Assembly: GCA_900542765.1 (NCBI GenBank)
Contig: UQOX01000009.1
Coordinates: 16,784-80,783 of the forward strand
DNA: 64,000 nucleotides
DNA from: an uncultured Porphyromonadaceae bacterium
GTDB lineage: Bacteria > Bacteroidota > Bacteroidia > Bacteroidales > UBA11471
Direction: 5' to 3'
The notes beneath the pieces are model-generated. The model had not been told where the DNA came from and did not search any database. It was given only the letters and a program-made list of their open reading frames with translations. Positions 36,234-45,095 of this stretch are shown in pieces (position 1 is the first letter of the stretch; the number at the start of each line of letters is the position of its first letter). The translations under genes and the position numbers were made by a program.

Positions 36234-37778
36234 ATGGAAATGATAACATTACTGTCGGCCGGTGCCTTGATAGGTCTTGTTGTGGGAGTGGTCATATGCT
36301 TGATACTCTACAAGGTACGTCTCAATGCCCGGTCCCGCTCGATTCTCGATGAGGCCCGAGCCGAAGCCGAAACGATAAAAAGAGACAAAATGCTTGAAGT
36401 CAAAGAGAAATTTATCTCGATGAAAGCCGACCTCGAAAAGCAGATGGCCGTGCGCAGCACCAAAGTGCAATCGGCCGAAGCCAAAGCCCGCCAGCGCGAG
36501 ATGCAGCTCAATCAGCAACAACAAGAGTTGCAGCGCAAGAAAACCGAGGTCGAAGCCATTCGCACCAGTCTCACCTCACAGGTCGAAGTCGTGGAAAAAA
36601 AGAAAACCGAGCTCGAACGCCTGCATAAAGCCGAAATCGAAAAACTCGAACACATCTCGGGACTCTCGGCCGAAGAGGCCAAAGACCGTCTTGTGGAGTC
36701 GTTGAAAGAAGAGGCCAAGACACAGGCCGCCTCGTACATAAACGATATCATGGACGAAGCCCGCATGACGGCCAACAAGGAAGCCAAGAGCATCGTCATC
36801 AAGACAATCCAACGCGTGGCCACCGAAACGGCCATCGAAAACTCGGTCACCGTGTTCCACATCGACTCCGATGAAATCAAGGGCCGCATCATCGGTCGCG
36901 AAGGCCGCAACATACGCGCTCTCGAAGCCGCTACCGGCATCGAAATCATCGTCGACGACACCCCCGAGGCCATCGTGCTGTCGGGCTTCGACCCCGTGCG
37001 TCGCGAAATCGCCCGCTTGGCCTTGCACCAGCTGGTGACCGACGGCCGCATACACCCGGCCCGCATCGAAGAGGTCGTGGCCAAGGTACGCAAGCAGGTC
37101 GAAGAAGAAATCGTTGAGACCGGTAAACGCACCGCCATCGACTTGGGTATCCACGGCCTGCACCCCGAACTTATCCGCCTCGTCGGAAAGATGAAATACC
37201 GCTCGTCCTACGGGCAGAACCTCTTGCAGCACTCACGCGAGACCGCCAACCTCTGCGCCATCATGGCCTCGGAGCTCGGCCTCAATCCCAAGAAGGCCAA
37301 ACGTGCCGGTCTCTTGCACGACATCGGTAAAGTACCCGACGACGAGCCCGAGTTGCCACACGCCCTGCTGGGTATGAAACTCGCCGAGAAGTACAAGGAG
37401 AAACCCGAAATTTGCAATGCCATCGGTGCCCACCACGACGAGACCGAAATGACCAGCCTGCTGGCACCCATCGTGCAGGTGTGCGACGCCATATCGGGAG
37501 CCCGTCCCGGCGCCCGTCGCGAGATTGTCGAGGCATACATCAAGCGTCTCAATGACCTCGAACAGCTGGCGCTCTCTTATCCCGGTGTGCTCAAAACCTA
37601 TGCCATTCAGGCCGGCCGTGAATTGCGTGTCATCGTGGGCGCCGACAAAATCGACGACTCCGAGATAGAAACCCTCTCGGCCGAAATCGCCAAACGCATT
37701 CAAGACGAGATGACCTATCCCGGACAGGTGAAAATCACCGTCATTCGCGAGACCCGCGCCGTAAGTTTTGCCAAGTAA
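36234..37778 (+). CDS. rny: Ribonuclease Y
   Basis: A 514-aa membrane-anchored endoribonuclease that starts mRNA decay. In order: a transmembrane helix (residues 4-25), a long coiled coil (about 30-195), a KH RNA-binding domain (about 205-265, with [15 protein letters not shown]) and an HD metal-dependent phosphohydrolase domain (about 330-430) with [12 protein letters not shown] carrying the His-Asp pair. Length and order are standard. The next gene is a RicT homologue, the known RNase Y specificity partner in Bacillus, 67 bases away across a palindrome. Confidence 0.96.
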   Translation: MEMITLLSAGALIGLVVGVVICLILYKVRLNARSRSILDEARAEAETIKRDKMLEVKEKFISMKADLEKQMAVRSTKVQSAEAKARQREMQLNQQQQELQRKKTEVEAIRTSLTSQVEVVEKKKTELERLHKAEIEKLEHISGLSAEEAKDRLVESLKEEAKTQAASYINDIMDEARMTANKEAKSIVIKTIQRVATETAIENSVTVFHIDSDEIKGRIIGREGRNIRALEAATGIEIIVDDTPEAIVLSGFDPVRREIARLALHQLVTDGRIHPARIEEVVAKVRKQVEEEIVETGKRTAIDLGIHGLHPELIRLVGKMKYRSSYGQNLLQHSRETANLCAIMASELGLNPKKAKRAGLLHDIGKVPDDEPELPHALLGMKLAEKYKEKPEICNAIGAHHDETEMTSLLAPIVQVCDAISGARPGARREIVEAYIKRLNDLEQLALSYPGVLKTYAIQAGRELRVIVGADKIDDSEIETLSAEIAKRIQDEMTYPGQVKITVIRETRAVSFAK

Positions 37779-37795
37779 GAACAGCCATTCACCCG

Positions 37796-37827
37796 CACCT
37801 GTGCGCACCCACCCGTGCGCACAGGTG
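37796..37827. repeat. Perfect palindrome between rny and ricT
   Basis: Arms CACCTGTGCGCAC and GTGCGCACAGGTG (13 bases, perfect) around a 6-base loop CCACCC. No T-run follows, so it is not a typical terminator. It could stabilise or process the rny-ricT transcript. Confidence 0.8.
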
Positions 37828-37845
37828 GGTACATAAGTTATCAAC

Positions 37846-39300
37846 ATGGACAATAAACAACCCGAAAACCTCAACCATACCCTGCCCGAGCAGCCACCCA
37901 CACCCGACGAGTCGGCCGCTGTCGTGGCACAGTGCGGCGGGAAGCTCCATTGCTACGACTGGCTGTCGGATATACCCGAGTCGCACGATGACACCGAGAT
38001 GGTCGAGGTGCAATTCAAGAATACGCGTAAGGGATACTATAAAAACTCGGTGCACCTGCGTCTCGAAAAAGGCGACATCGTCGCCGTCGAGGGCAATCCC
38101 GGCCATGACATCGGGGTCGTTTCGCTCACCGGCCGTCTCGTTCTCTTGCAGATGAGGAAAAACGGCGTGAGACTCGACAATCCCGACCTCAAACGGGTCT
38201 ATCGCAAAGCCAAACCCAACGACCTCGAAAAATACCGTGAGGCCAAGGCCAAGGAACACTCCACCATGCTGCGGGCCCGCAAAATTGCCGAAGACCTTCA
38301 TCTGAATATGAAAATCGGCGATGTCGAGTATCAGGGCGACGGCAACAAGGCCATCTTCTATTACATCGCCGATGACCGGGTCGACTTCCGCCAGCTCATC
38401 AAGGTCTTGGCCGAAGTCTTCCGCGTGCGCATCGAGATGAAGCAGATCGGTGCCCGGCAGGAGGCCGGCCGCATCGGCGGTATCGGTCCTTGCGGACGAC
38501 AGCTCTGTTGCTCGTCGTGGATGAGTAATTTCGTGTCGGTAGCCACCAGTGCCGCCCGTTTCCAGGACATCTCGCTCAATCCGCAAAAGTTGGCCGGGCA
38601 ATGTGCCAAGCTCAAATGTTGTCTCAACTTCGAGGTCGACGCCTACGTCGAAGCGCAAAAACGGTTGCCCTCGCGTGAGATACCGCTTGAAACGCAGGAA
38701 GGGACCTTCTTCCATTTCAAGACCGATATTTTCAAGAGGGAGATTACCTACTCCTCGTCCAAGGAGGTGGCCGCCAATCTCGTGACCATCGACGCCGGCC
38801 GGGCTTTTGAAGTGATTGCGCTCAACAAGCGGGGAATAAAACCCGACACACTGCTCGTCGAGAGTGGAAAAGAACCCGTCCGCAAAGAGTTTGAAGATGT
38901 CGTCGGTCAGGACAGCGTTACCCGATTTGACAAGAAAAACCGCCCGAATACCGCCGGCAATCGCAAGAAAAAGAAGAAAGGCGGAGGCGAGAACCATGCT
39001 CCGGCATCGACCGACGCTTCCCGCTCGGGAAATCCGTCGGCCAACCAGGCGGGTGCGGCTCCGTCACCGGCTCCTTCGTCATCGGGCACCGAGTCGCAGC
39101 CTAATGCTCCTCAGCGGGAAAAGGCGCCGCGCTCCAACAACAACCGTCGACCCGATAACCGCCGCAACAATGCCTCCCGCCGGGACAACAACCGCCGGGG
39201 CAATGAAGGAAATCCCGAACGGGAGAATCGTCGCAATAATGAGGCGGCCTCCGGGCAAAATGCGCCCCGGCCCAAAAACGCACCCGAAAAAAATGAGTAG
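37846..39300 (+). CDS. ricT: PSP1/RicT-family protein with disordered basic tail
   Basis: A 484-aa protein. The PSP1 core (about residues 45-330) has the family cysteine cluster: GPCGRQLCCSSW near 213 and CAKLKCCLNF near 260, which in Bacillus RicT (YaaT) helps bind iron-sulfur clusters shared with RicA and RicF. The Bacillus complex steers RNase Y, and the gene here is the direct neighbour of rny. The C-terminal 110 residues are low-complexity and full of Arg, Asn, Pro and Ser (RRPDNRRNN, RRDNNRRG), likely an RNA-binding disordered tail. No ricA or ricF is in the window. Its last 8 bases overlap the gldH start. Confidence 0.88.
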   Translation: MDNKQPENLNHTLPEQPPTPDESAAVVAQCGGKLHCYDWLSDIPESHDDTEMVEVQFKNTRKGYYKNSVHLRLEKGDIVAVEGNPGHDIGVVSLTGRLVLLQMRKNGVRLDNPDLKRVYRKAKPNDLEKYREAKAKEHSTMLRARKIAEDLHLNMKIGDVEYQGDGNKAIFYYIADDRVDFRQLIKVLAEVFRVRIEMKQIGARQEAGRIGGIGPCGRQLCCSSWMSNFVSVATSAARFQDISLNPQKLAGQCAKLKCCLNFEVDAYVEAQKRLPSREIPLETQEGTFFHFKTDIFKREITYSSSKEVAANLVTIDAGRAFEVIALNKRGIKPDTLLVESGKEPVRKEFEDVVGQDSVTRFDKKNRPNTAGNRKKKKKGGGENHAPASTDASRSGNPSANQAGAAPSPAPSSSGTESQPNAPQREKAPRSNNNRRPDNRRNNASRRDNNRRGNEGNPERENRRNNEAASGQNAPRPKNAPEKNE

Positions 39301-39757
39301 GCTGCCCCTCTGTTTGGTCGTGTTGATGGGGCTCGCGACGGCTTGCCGCTTTGCCCCGAACGAAGTGCAGACCTACCGGCATATCGATCCGCAAGGTTGG
39401 TATGCCGATTCACTCGTGCAGATAGATTTTCCTGTCGTCGACACCCTCTCTCTCTATGATATGCGATTGGGGTTGCGTTATACCGATGACTACAACTATG
39501 CCAATCTCTGGCTTTTTATCACTACCGTCTCGCCCGACGGCACGCAGCGTGTCGATACGCTCAATGCCACCCTGTGCGACACCTATGGTCGCTGGTTGGG
39601 TTCGGGCATAGGAGAGCGATTGCAGCAGGAAATCCCCATCAAGTCGGCTTTGCGCTTCGACCGGTCGGGAACGTGGCACATCGTCATACAGCAAGGCATG
39701 CGCGACAACTGCCTCCCCGGCATTACCGAGGTGGGCATAAAGCTATCGGCTCAGTAA
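39293..39757 (+). CDS. gldH: Gliding-motility/type IX secretion lipoprotein GldH
   Basis: A 154-aa protein. The signal peptide ends in LATAC, so Cys18 is the lipidated residue. The mature part is a small β-sandwich with MRLGLRYTDDYNYANLWLF and RSGTWHIVIQQGMRDN, in agreement with the GldH family. In Flavobacterium johnsoniae GldH is needed for gliding and type IX secretion; its exact job is unclear. It overlaps ricT by 8 bases, so translation is probably coupled. The coupling with an RNA-decay factor looks like a conserved but unexplained gene order. Confidence 0.85.
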   Translation: MSRLPLCLVVLMGLATACRFAPNEVQTYRHIDPQGWYADSLVQIDFPVVDTLSLYDMRLGLRYTDDYNYANLWLFITTVSPDGTQRVDTLNATLCDTYGRWLGSGIGERLQQEIPIKSALRFDRSGTWHIVIQQGMRDNCLPGITEVGIKLSAQ

Positions 39758-39788
39758 CAGAGGGGGCAAGCATCAATTAGTCCGATTG

Positions 39789-39830
39789 AAAAAGCGAGGG
39801 GTGAGAATCTTGTTCTCCACCCCTCGCTTT
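39789..39830. terminator. Bidirectional terminator between gldH and the ABC operon
   Basis: Long stem (AAAGCGAGGGGTGAGAA with its complement, one bulged base), A-rich on the left and T-rich on the right; it serves both converging transcripts. Confidence 0.85.
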
Positions 39831-39834
39831 GGCT

Positions 39835-41052
39835 TTATGTCGTTGCCATACGCTTGCGTTGTTTGTCTTTCCATATCTGGTAGCTGTAAGCGATGCAGGT
39901 CGTTATGAAATAGAAAATCGTGAGTCCCCACAAGTGCAGGAAGGGGCCTTTGACATCGGAAATCGATGCCCCCTCGGTATTCATGCGGATAAAACCTTCA
40001 ACGCCCCAGGTCGAGGGTACCAGGCTGCCCAGGACCTGCCATACGGCTGGCATGCGGTCATAGGGCCATGTGATGCCGCTGACGAAGAGGAAAATCATCG
40101 ACGTGAAGACGATGATGAGGAAGACGCTTTCCCGTTCGCGTACAAATACCGACAGGGTCATGCCGAAGAATATCGTGGAGAGCAGGAACGGTGCCATGAA
40201 GGCATATATCTCCCACTGGTCGCCCAGTTGCGGGTAGTCGAAAAACCACGGTATGATGTGCAGCATATACATGGTCGTGACGATGTAGAGGCTGTAATAG
40301 CAAATGGCTTTTCCCAAAACGAGGTGCAGTATGTTGTTGCGGATTTTCTCACGCGTCTGGTAATAGTGTCTCAGTTTGCGATGTTCGTAGATTCCACCGG
40401 CAAGCATGCCGATACCGAGGATGAGGCTTTGTTGCATGATGACGATGAGGAGAGCCGGAATCACAAAAGAGGCAAATCCTCCCGTGGGATTGTAGAGCGT
40501 GAACGAAAAAGACGGTATGGGGTCGGTTACCATGTCGATTTGTGCCGGCGTGGCACCGGTGAGCGTGCGGCTTTGCAATTCCCGTCCCATGTCGAGCGAT
40601 ACATCGGTGAGGGTAATCAGAAAATTCTTGTAGTTGAGCAGCAGGCTCATGTCGGAGTAGAAAATGACGGGACTTTGTTCGCCCTGGGCCAGTTTCTTGT
40701 CGAAGTCGGCCGGAATTTCCAAAATGCCGAAGCAGTCGCGTTGGTACATGAGCTCTTTGGCTTCATCGAGGTTGGCGCAGTAGGAGAGGACTTTGGTGTT
40801 GGGCGAGGCATCGATGCGGCGGCACATTTCCCGGCTCAGTTGCGTGCGGGAGTTGTCAACCACGGCCAGCGGCACGTCGTTGACGACTTCGGGGTTGTAT
40901 ATGAACGCATAGAGCAACGGGTAGGCAAAGGGCAGGGCAAAGAAGAAAAGCATCGCGCCCATGTCGCGGAATACCGCCACATATTCCTTGCGCCAGATAT
41001 AACATATATCGGCAAGGCCCGTTTTTATCGATTTCAAGAGTCTGTTTTCCAT
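39835..41052 (-). CDS. ABC-2-type permease (second of a pair)
   Basis: A 405-aa membrane protein of the YhhJ/YbhR kind. It has one N-terminal membrane helix (about residues 25-48), a large extracytoplasmic loop to about residue 175 with VPLAVVDNSRTQLSRE, and five C-terminal helices. The C-terminal PYDRMPAVWQVLGSLVPSTWGVEGF block is the ABC-2 signature. No ATP-binding cassette is fused or adjacent. It is the last gene of the operon TolC-HlyD-permease-permease. Confidence 0.9.
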   Translation of the reverse strand: MENRLLKSIKTGLADICYIWRKEYVAVFRDMGAMLFFFALPFAYPLLYAFIYNPEVVNDVPLAVVDNSRTQLSREMCRRIDASPNTKVLSYCANLDEAKELMYQRDCFGILEIPADFDKKLAQGEQSPVIFYSDMSLLLNYKNFLITLTDVSLDMGRELQSRTLTGATPAQIDMVTDPIPSFSFTLYNPTGGFASFVIPALLIVIMQQSLILGIGMLAGGIYEHRKLRHYYQTREKIRNNILHLVLGKAICYYSLYIVTTMYMLHIIPWFFDYPQLGDQWEIYAFMAPFLLSTIFFGMTLSVFVRERESVFLIIVFTSMIFLFVSGITWPYDRMPAVWQVLGSLVPSTWGVEGFIRMNTEGASISDVKGPFLHLWGLTIFYFITTCIAYSYQIWKDKQRKRMATT

Positions 41053-41071
41053 TGCGGTGCATTCTTAGAGG

Positions 41072-42253
41072 TCAGGCAACATAGACTTGCCGACGCAATG
41101 CCCGTTTGAGCAGCGGCAGGAAAGGTAGTGCCAATAGTGTGTAAATAAACAAGACCATATAGTGCAATCGGCTGTAATAGAGGGGGACGCCGTTGAGGGC
41201 CTGGTCGGCATAGATGATGAAGTAATGCCGGAGAGGCAGCATGTCGGTGAGCAGGTGGAAGACCGGATACATGGCTTCGGCCGGGAATGAGATGCCGGCC
41301 AAAGAGAACGAGACGACACCGAAGAGCCCGCCCATGCTCAGCGCGATGCGCAGCGACGGGGCGATGCAGACGAAAAAGATGCTCACGCCTTGCAAGGCCA
41401 TGACAAAGAGCAACATGGCTGCCAGCATGGGCCAAATGCCATTTTGCAACGGGAAGTGGAAGTACCCGTAGAGCAGCGACAGGCAAAAAGCTCCCATGAT
41501 AAAGAAGAGAAGAGTCTGCGGCAGCAACTTGCCGGTTACGGCCAAGAGGATATTGTCGTCGGCTGTTCTCAGCCATTCTCGCGATGTGGCGTGTTTGATT
41601 TCCGAACCGATGGAGAAAATCGTGGTGAGCAAGATGATGACCCCGAGAACTCCCGGCAGGAAGGTGTTGTTGAGATAGACCGAGTAGCTTATCCACGGGT
41701 TGCCCAGCGGGTGCATGTCTACGGTGATGGGTTGAATTTGCGGTATGATGTCGCGTTCGTATTCACCCCGGGCCAAGAGGGTCTGTTGCACGGCTGCGGC
41801 GGCCGCCAGAGTGGTGGTCGTCTTGAAGCTGCGATATTCCAAGGCTCCCGGTATCAGATAGGCGTTGGTGGTGTAGTACGACAACTCGGGGCGACGGTTG
41901 GCCATGAGGTCGGCTTCGAAGTCGGGCGGAATGATGACAAATCCGAAGATCTGGCCTTTTTGCATGGCTTCCCGTGCTTCGGAAAAGCTGGTGTATTCTG
42001 TGGTTACGGCGAGGGAACTGACGGTCGTGAATTGCCGGGTGAGGTTGCGCGACGTGGCCGAGTGGTCGAGGTCGATTACCGCGGTAGGCAGCTCCTCGGG
42101 CAGGCCTCCGGCCATGAGCGAGAGGAAGAACACATAGCTCACCAGCGGTGCTATGACGATGGAAAACAGGTAGATGGGGCGCGACACAAGCTGGTGAAGC
42201 TCCCTGACGATAACCTGCCATAAGATTTTAGGCCCTGTTGCAAATGTTCCCAT
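41072..42253 (-). CDS. ABC-2-type permease (first of a pair)
   Basis: A 393-aa protein with the same plan as its neighbour: a helix near residue 30, a long extracytoplasmic loop containing LPTAVIDLDHSATSRNL, and about five helices after residue 190. The block SFPAEAMYPVFHLLTDMLPLRHY matches the ABC-2 signature. The two permeases probably dimerise. It follows hlyD by 12 bases. The missing ATPase is discussed as a finding. Confidence 0.9.
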   Translation of the reverse strand: MGTFATGPKILWQVIVRELHQLVSRPIYLFSIVIAPLVSYVFFLSLMAGGLPEELPTAVIDLDHSATSRNLTRQFTTVSSLAVTTEYTSFSEAREAMQKGQIFGFVIIPPDFEADLMANRRPELSYYTTNAYLIPGALEYRSFKTTTTLAAAAAVQQTLLARGEYERDIIPQIQPITVDMHPLGNPWISYSVYLNNTFLPGVLGVIILLTTIFSIGSEIKHATSREWLRTADDNILLAVTGKLLPQTLLFFIMGAFCLSLLYGYFHFPLQNGIWPMLAAMLLFVMALQGVSIFFVCIAPSLRIALSMGGLFGVVSFSLAGISFPAEAMYPVFHLLTDMLPLRHYFIIYADQALNGVPLYYSRLHYMVLFIYTLLALPFLPLLKRALRRQVYVA

Positions 42254-42265
42254 GACGAGAAGTGT

Positions 42266-43270
42266 TTAATCGAGCGGTTTTTTTACCAGGACCGACATGC
42301 CCGGCCGCAAATTCTCGACCGGTTGGGTGGGCCGGGCCTTGATTTGGAACGTGCGGGCATCATATCCTCCCGTTGCTTTGGTGGCACGCCACACGGCATA
42401 GGAGCCCATGTCTTTGATATAGTAGATTTTGAGGGTGACGGTTTTGTCGCCGAGTGCCGGAATCTGGGCCGTAATCTCTTTCCCCATGGTGAAGTATTGC
42501 AACAACTCCTCCCGCACGTTGAAGGTCACCCACATGTCGTCGAGTTGCAGCACGTTCATGATTGGGGCGCCGGTACCTACCAATTCGCTCACATGGGGGA
42601 ATATCTCCGATATTTCACCGTCGACGGGTGCGGTGAGGTAAGAGTCGGCGAGGACCGATTTCACCTGTTCCACGCCGCCTTGTGCGGCGGTTACCATGGC
42701 GGCAGCGGCTTCTTTGTCTTCGACTTGGGCGCCTGTGCGCACCATCTCATATTGTGAGCGGGCCGCGCTTTCGGTGGCGACCATGGCTTTGTATTGCGCT
42801 TCGGCTTCATCGCGTTTCTGTGCCGAGACGACCCCTTTGAGATAAAGGGCTTCCATGCGGTTGAATGATTTTTGGGCTATTTCGAGCCCTGCCAAAGCCT
42901 GTTGCCACATGTCATAGGCCGATTGTATGACTTCGCTGCGGGCGCCTTTGTCCACTTTTTCGTTGGTTGCCTTATAAACATTTTCCATGGCCGTGGCTTG
43001 CCGGAGTTTGGCTTCTGCGTCGGGCGAAGAGATGCGCACCAGCGTGTCTCCGCTGTGTACCTGTTGACCTTCTTCGACCCAATATTCGGCGATGCGTCCC
43101 GGGAGTTTTCCCGAGATGCGTATCTGTGTGGCTTCGGCTTGTCCCTGTATGGTTTCGCTTTTCGGTTCGAGCAGGAAAAATCCGATAAGGGCTAAAATGA
43201 TGATGACGATGATGACGGCAACCAATCCTATGGTTAAGCCTTTTTCTTTGTCTCTTTTGGGGGTGTCCAT
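42266..43270 (-). CDS. HlyD-family membrane fusion protein
   Basis: A 334-aa adaptor with one N-terminal membrane helix (about residues 12-35), a lipoyl-like domain split by a coiled-coil hairpin (about 80-190), and a β-barrel (about 225-325). The block PGRIAEYWVEEGQQVHSGDTL is the first half of the lipoyl domain, with LTAPVDGEISEIF the second. It should bridge the two ABC-2 permeases and the TolC channel encoded just upstream. Confidence 0.92.
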   Translation of the reverse strand: MDTPKRDKEKGLTIGLVAVIIVIIILALIGFFLLEPKSETIQGQAEATQIRISGKLPGRIAEYWVEEGQQVHSGDTLVRISSPDAEAKLRQATAMENVYKATNEKVDKGARSEVIQSAYDMWQQALAGLEIAQKSFNRMEALYLKGVVSAQKRDEAEAQYKAMVATESAARSQYEMVRTGAQVEDKEAAAAMVTAAQGGVEQVKSVLADSYLTAPVDGEISEIFPHVSELVGTGAPIMNVLQLDDMWVTFNVREELLQYFTMGKEITAQIPALGDKTVTLKIYYIKDMGSYAVWRATKATGGYDARTFQIKARPTQPVENLRPGMSVLVKKPLD

Positions 43271-43301
43271 TGTATGTTGTTTTTTTGTTTTTCGGTGAAG
43301 G

Positions 43302-44759
43302 TTAGTATTTCATTTCGCCCAGGGCTTTGGCCAGGTAGACTTTGCACAGCCGGAGTTCTATCTGGGCGTCGATATATTCCGAGCGGGCCTTCAACCAGGC
43401 GGTTTGGGCTTCGAGCACATTGTCGGTGGTGAGTACACCTTCTTCAAAACCGATTTGCGCGTTGCGCAGGTTCTCATCGGCTTTTGCGAGGTTTTTCTCT
43501 GTCATGCCGGTGCGTTTGCCGGCCTCGTCGATTTTGAAGGTGGCTTGATTTACCTGCAATTCGATTTTTTCTTTGGCCTCGTCGAGTTCGAGTTGGGTGA
43601 TGAGGCTTTCCGACTTGGCGGCGCGGTATTTGTAGACGTTGTCGCCCCAGTGGAGCAGGGGAATGCGCACCAGTACGCCGACGTTGAAGAAGCCTTTGAA
43701 TTCTTTTTCAAAACCGTTGAAGAGGTTGGGGTTGGAAATCATGTAATTGCCCGTGAGCGCAACGGTGGGCAGCATGCCCGATAGGGCTATTTTTTGTTTG
43801 CTCCGGAAGATTTTCCCCGCCAGTGTGAGGCTTTGTATCTCGCTGCGGTTGGCATAGACGCTTTCCATGTCGGGCAACGGGGTATGCAACTGGGCCGAAG
43901 GTGTCTCCGGTTCCATTGTTTCATCGGCCAGTGAAAATTCTTGGTCGATGGGCATGCCGCACATTTGGGCGAGGACCATTTTGGCCAGGCTCAATCCGTT
44001 GTCGACCTGGGTGAGGGCGATTTGTGCTTCGTTGGATTTGACGGCGACGGTCAATCCGTCGGATTGGGTGGCGACCCCCTCGTCGATCATGGCCTGCACG
44101 TTGTATTGGAGCGAGTCGAGGAGGGCGGCGTAGCTTTCGGCCAAACGTTTTTTATGGGTAAGCGAGACGACCTGCCAATAGAGTTCGTCGACCTGATAGA
44201 CAATTTCTTGTGCGGCGGTGCTTTGTTGGCTCTGTGCCAGTTCTTCGGCGTATCGGGTGATCTTGTTGTAGGCTCGCAACTTGCCTCCCAGATAGAGCGG
44301 CTGTGTGAGGGAGATGTTCCCTACCCACATGTTGCGGGTGTCGGTGCGGAACTCGTCGACAATCTGCTGCCCGATGTTGTTGAGCGGTGTGGCCAGGTCG
44401 ATGTTCCCGAGGGAAGCCAGTAATTGTCCCAAGGCGGGGTTGGTTGCCATGACCGCAGCCAGGGATTGTTGCAGGGCGGTACCCATTTGGGGCAATGTGC
44501 TTTTGAGGTTGTCGTTGAGCAAGGATATTTCTCGCGAGTTGTAGATGTATCCGCCGCTTGCGTCAATAGCGGGCAGGTAAGCCGAGAAAGCCGCTTTGCG
44601 GTTGTAGCGGGCTGCATTGATTTTAGCTTCGGCGATACGCAATTGCTTGTTGTTGTGCAAGGCCATCTGCCGGCAGGAGTCAAGGGTCAGCGGTTGCTGC
44701 GGTTGTGCCGACAGACTGATGAGCAGACCGAGAATTCCTATGACGATACGCTTTTTCAT
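43302..44759 (-). CDS. TolC-family outer-membrane efflux protein
   Basis: A 485-aa channel with an ordinary (non-lipoprotein) signal peptide (residues 1-20). It has two long-helix repeats, with LTLDSCRQMALHNNKQLRIAE-type opening and FKIDEAGKRTGMTEKNL late in the second repeat. It is the first gene of the operon and is distinct from the lipoprotein channel of the RND pump. A -7 box inside a 9-base inverted repeat lies about 155 bases upstream, a likely operator for an unknown repressor. Confidence 0.92.
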   Translation of the reverse strand: MKKRIVIGILGLLISLSAQPQQPLTLDSCRQMALHNNKQLRIAEAKINAARYNRKAAFSAYLPAIDASGGYIYNSREISLLNDNLKSTLPQMGTALQQSLAAVMATNPALGQLLASLGNIDLATPLNNIGQQIVDEFRTDTRNMWVGNISLTQPLYLGGKLRAYNKITRYAEELAQSQQSTAAQEIVYQVDELYWQVVSLTHKKRLAESYAALLDSLQYNVQAMIDEGVATQSDGLTVAVKSNEAQIALTQVDNGLSLAKMVLAQMCGMPIDQEFSLADETMEPETPSAQLHTPLPDMESVYANRSEIQSLTLAGKIFRSKQKIALSGMLPTVALTGNYMISNPNLFNGFEKEFKGFFNVGVLVRIPLLHWGDNVYKYRAAKSESLITQLELDEAKEKIELQVNQATFKIDEAGKRTGMTEKNLAKADENLRNAQIGFEEGVLTTDNVLEAQTAWLKARSEYIDAQIELRLCKVYLAKALGEMKY

Positions 44760-45095
44760 TGTTTCGGAATAATATTGATATGTCTTTCTATATACAATTT
44801 TACGGGTCTGTTTGTTGGGCGAAACAGGAATATTTTGGGGCTTTGGACGCTCTCGTTTGTCGAATGTTTTTATGAAATATTTCTGAGAGAAGGCTCTTAT
44901 ACCTTATCGCGTAGGCAAATATAAGGTATTTGTATGTGATTTTTATTCAGATTTCAGCCTTGAATTTCGACTAATTTCAGAAATTTTTACAGATTTGTCC
45001 TCAAAAGAAGATACTATGCGATAAATTGAACAACAAACCGTCGCCCCCTGGGTGTCGTGTTTTTGGGGGGATTTCCGGCGTTTGGGGAAAATTGA
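44760..45095. other. Intergenic region with the TolC-operon promoter
   Basis: About 335 bases. The promoter and inverted repeat at 44899-44929 are listed separately. Bases 45035-45085 have G-rich and C-rich runs (CCCCCTGG, GGGGGG) that could pair in the 3' end of the coiled-coil gene transcript, but no T-run follows. No gene is seen. Confidence 0.4.
44899..44929 (-). promoter_or_regulatory. -7 box inside an inverted repeat, candidate operator of the TolC operon
   Basis: Perfect 9-base arms ATACCTTAT (44899-44907) and ATAAGGTAT (44921-44929) are 13 bases apart. The minus-strand -7 box TATATTTG (44923-44916) overlaps the second arm. A repressor binding here would block initiation. No regulator gene lies next to the operon. 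Confidence 0.5.
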
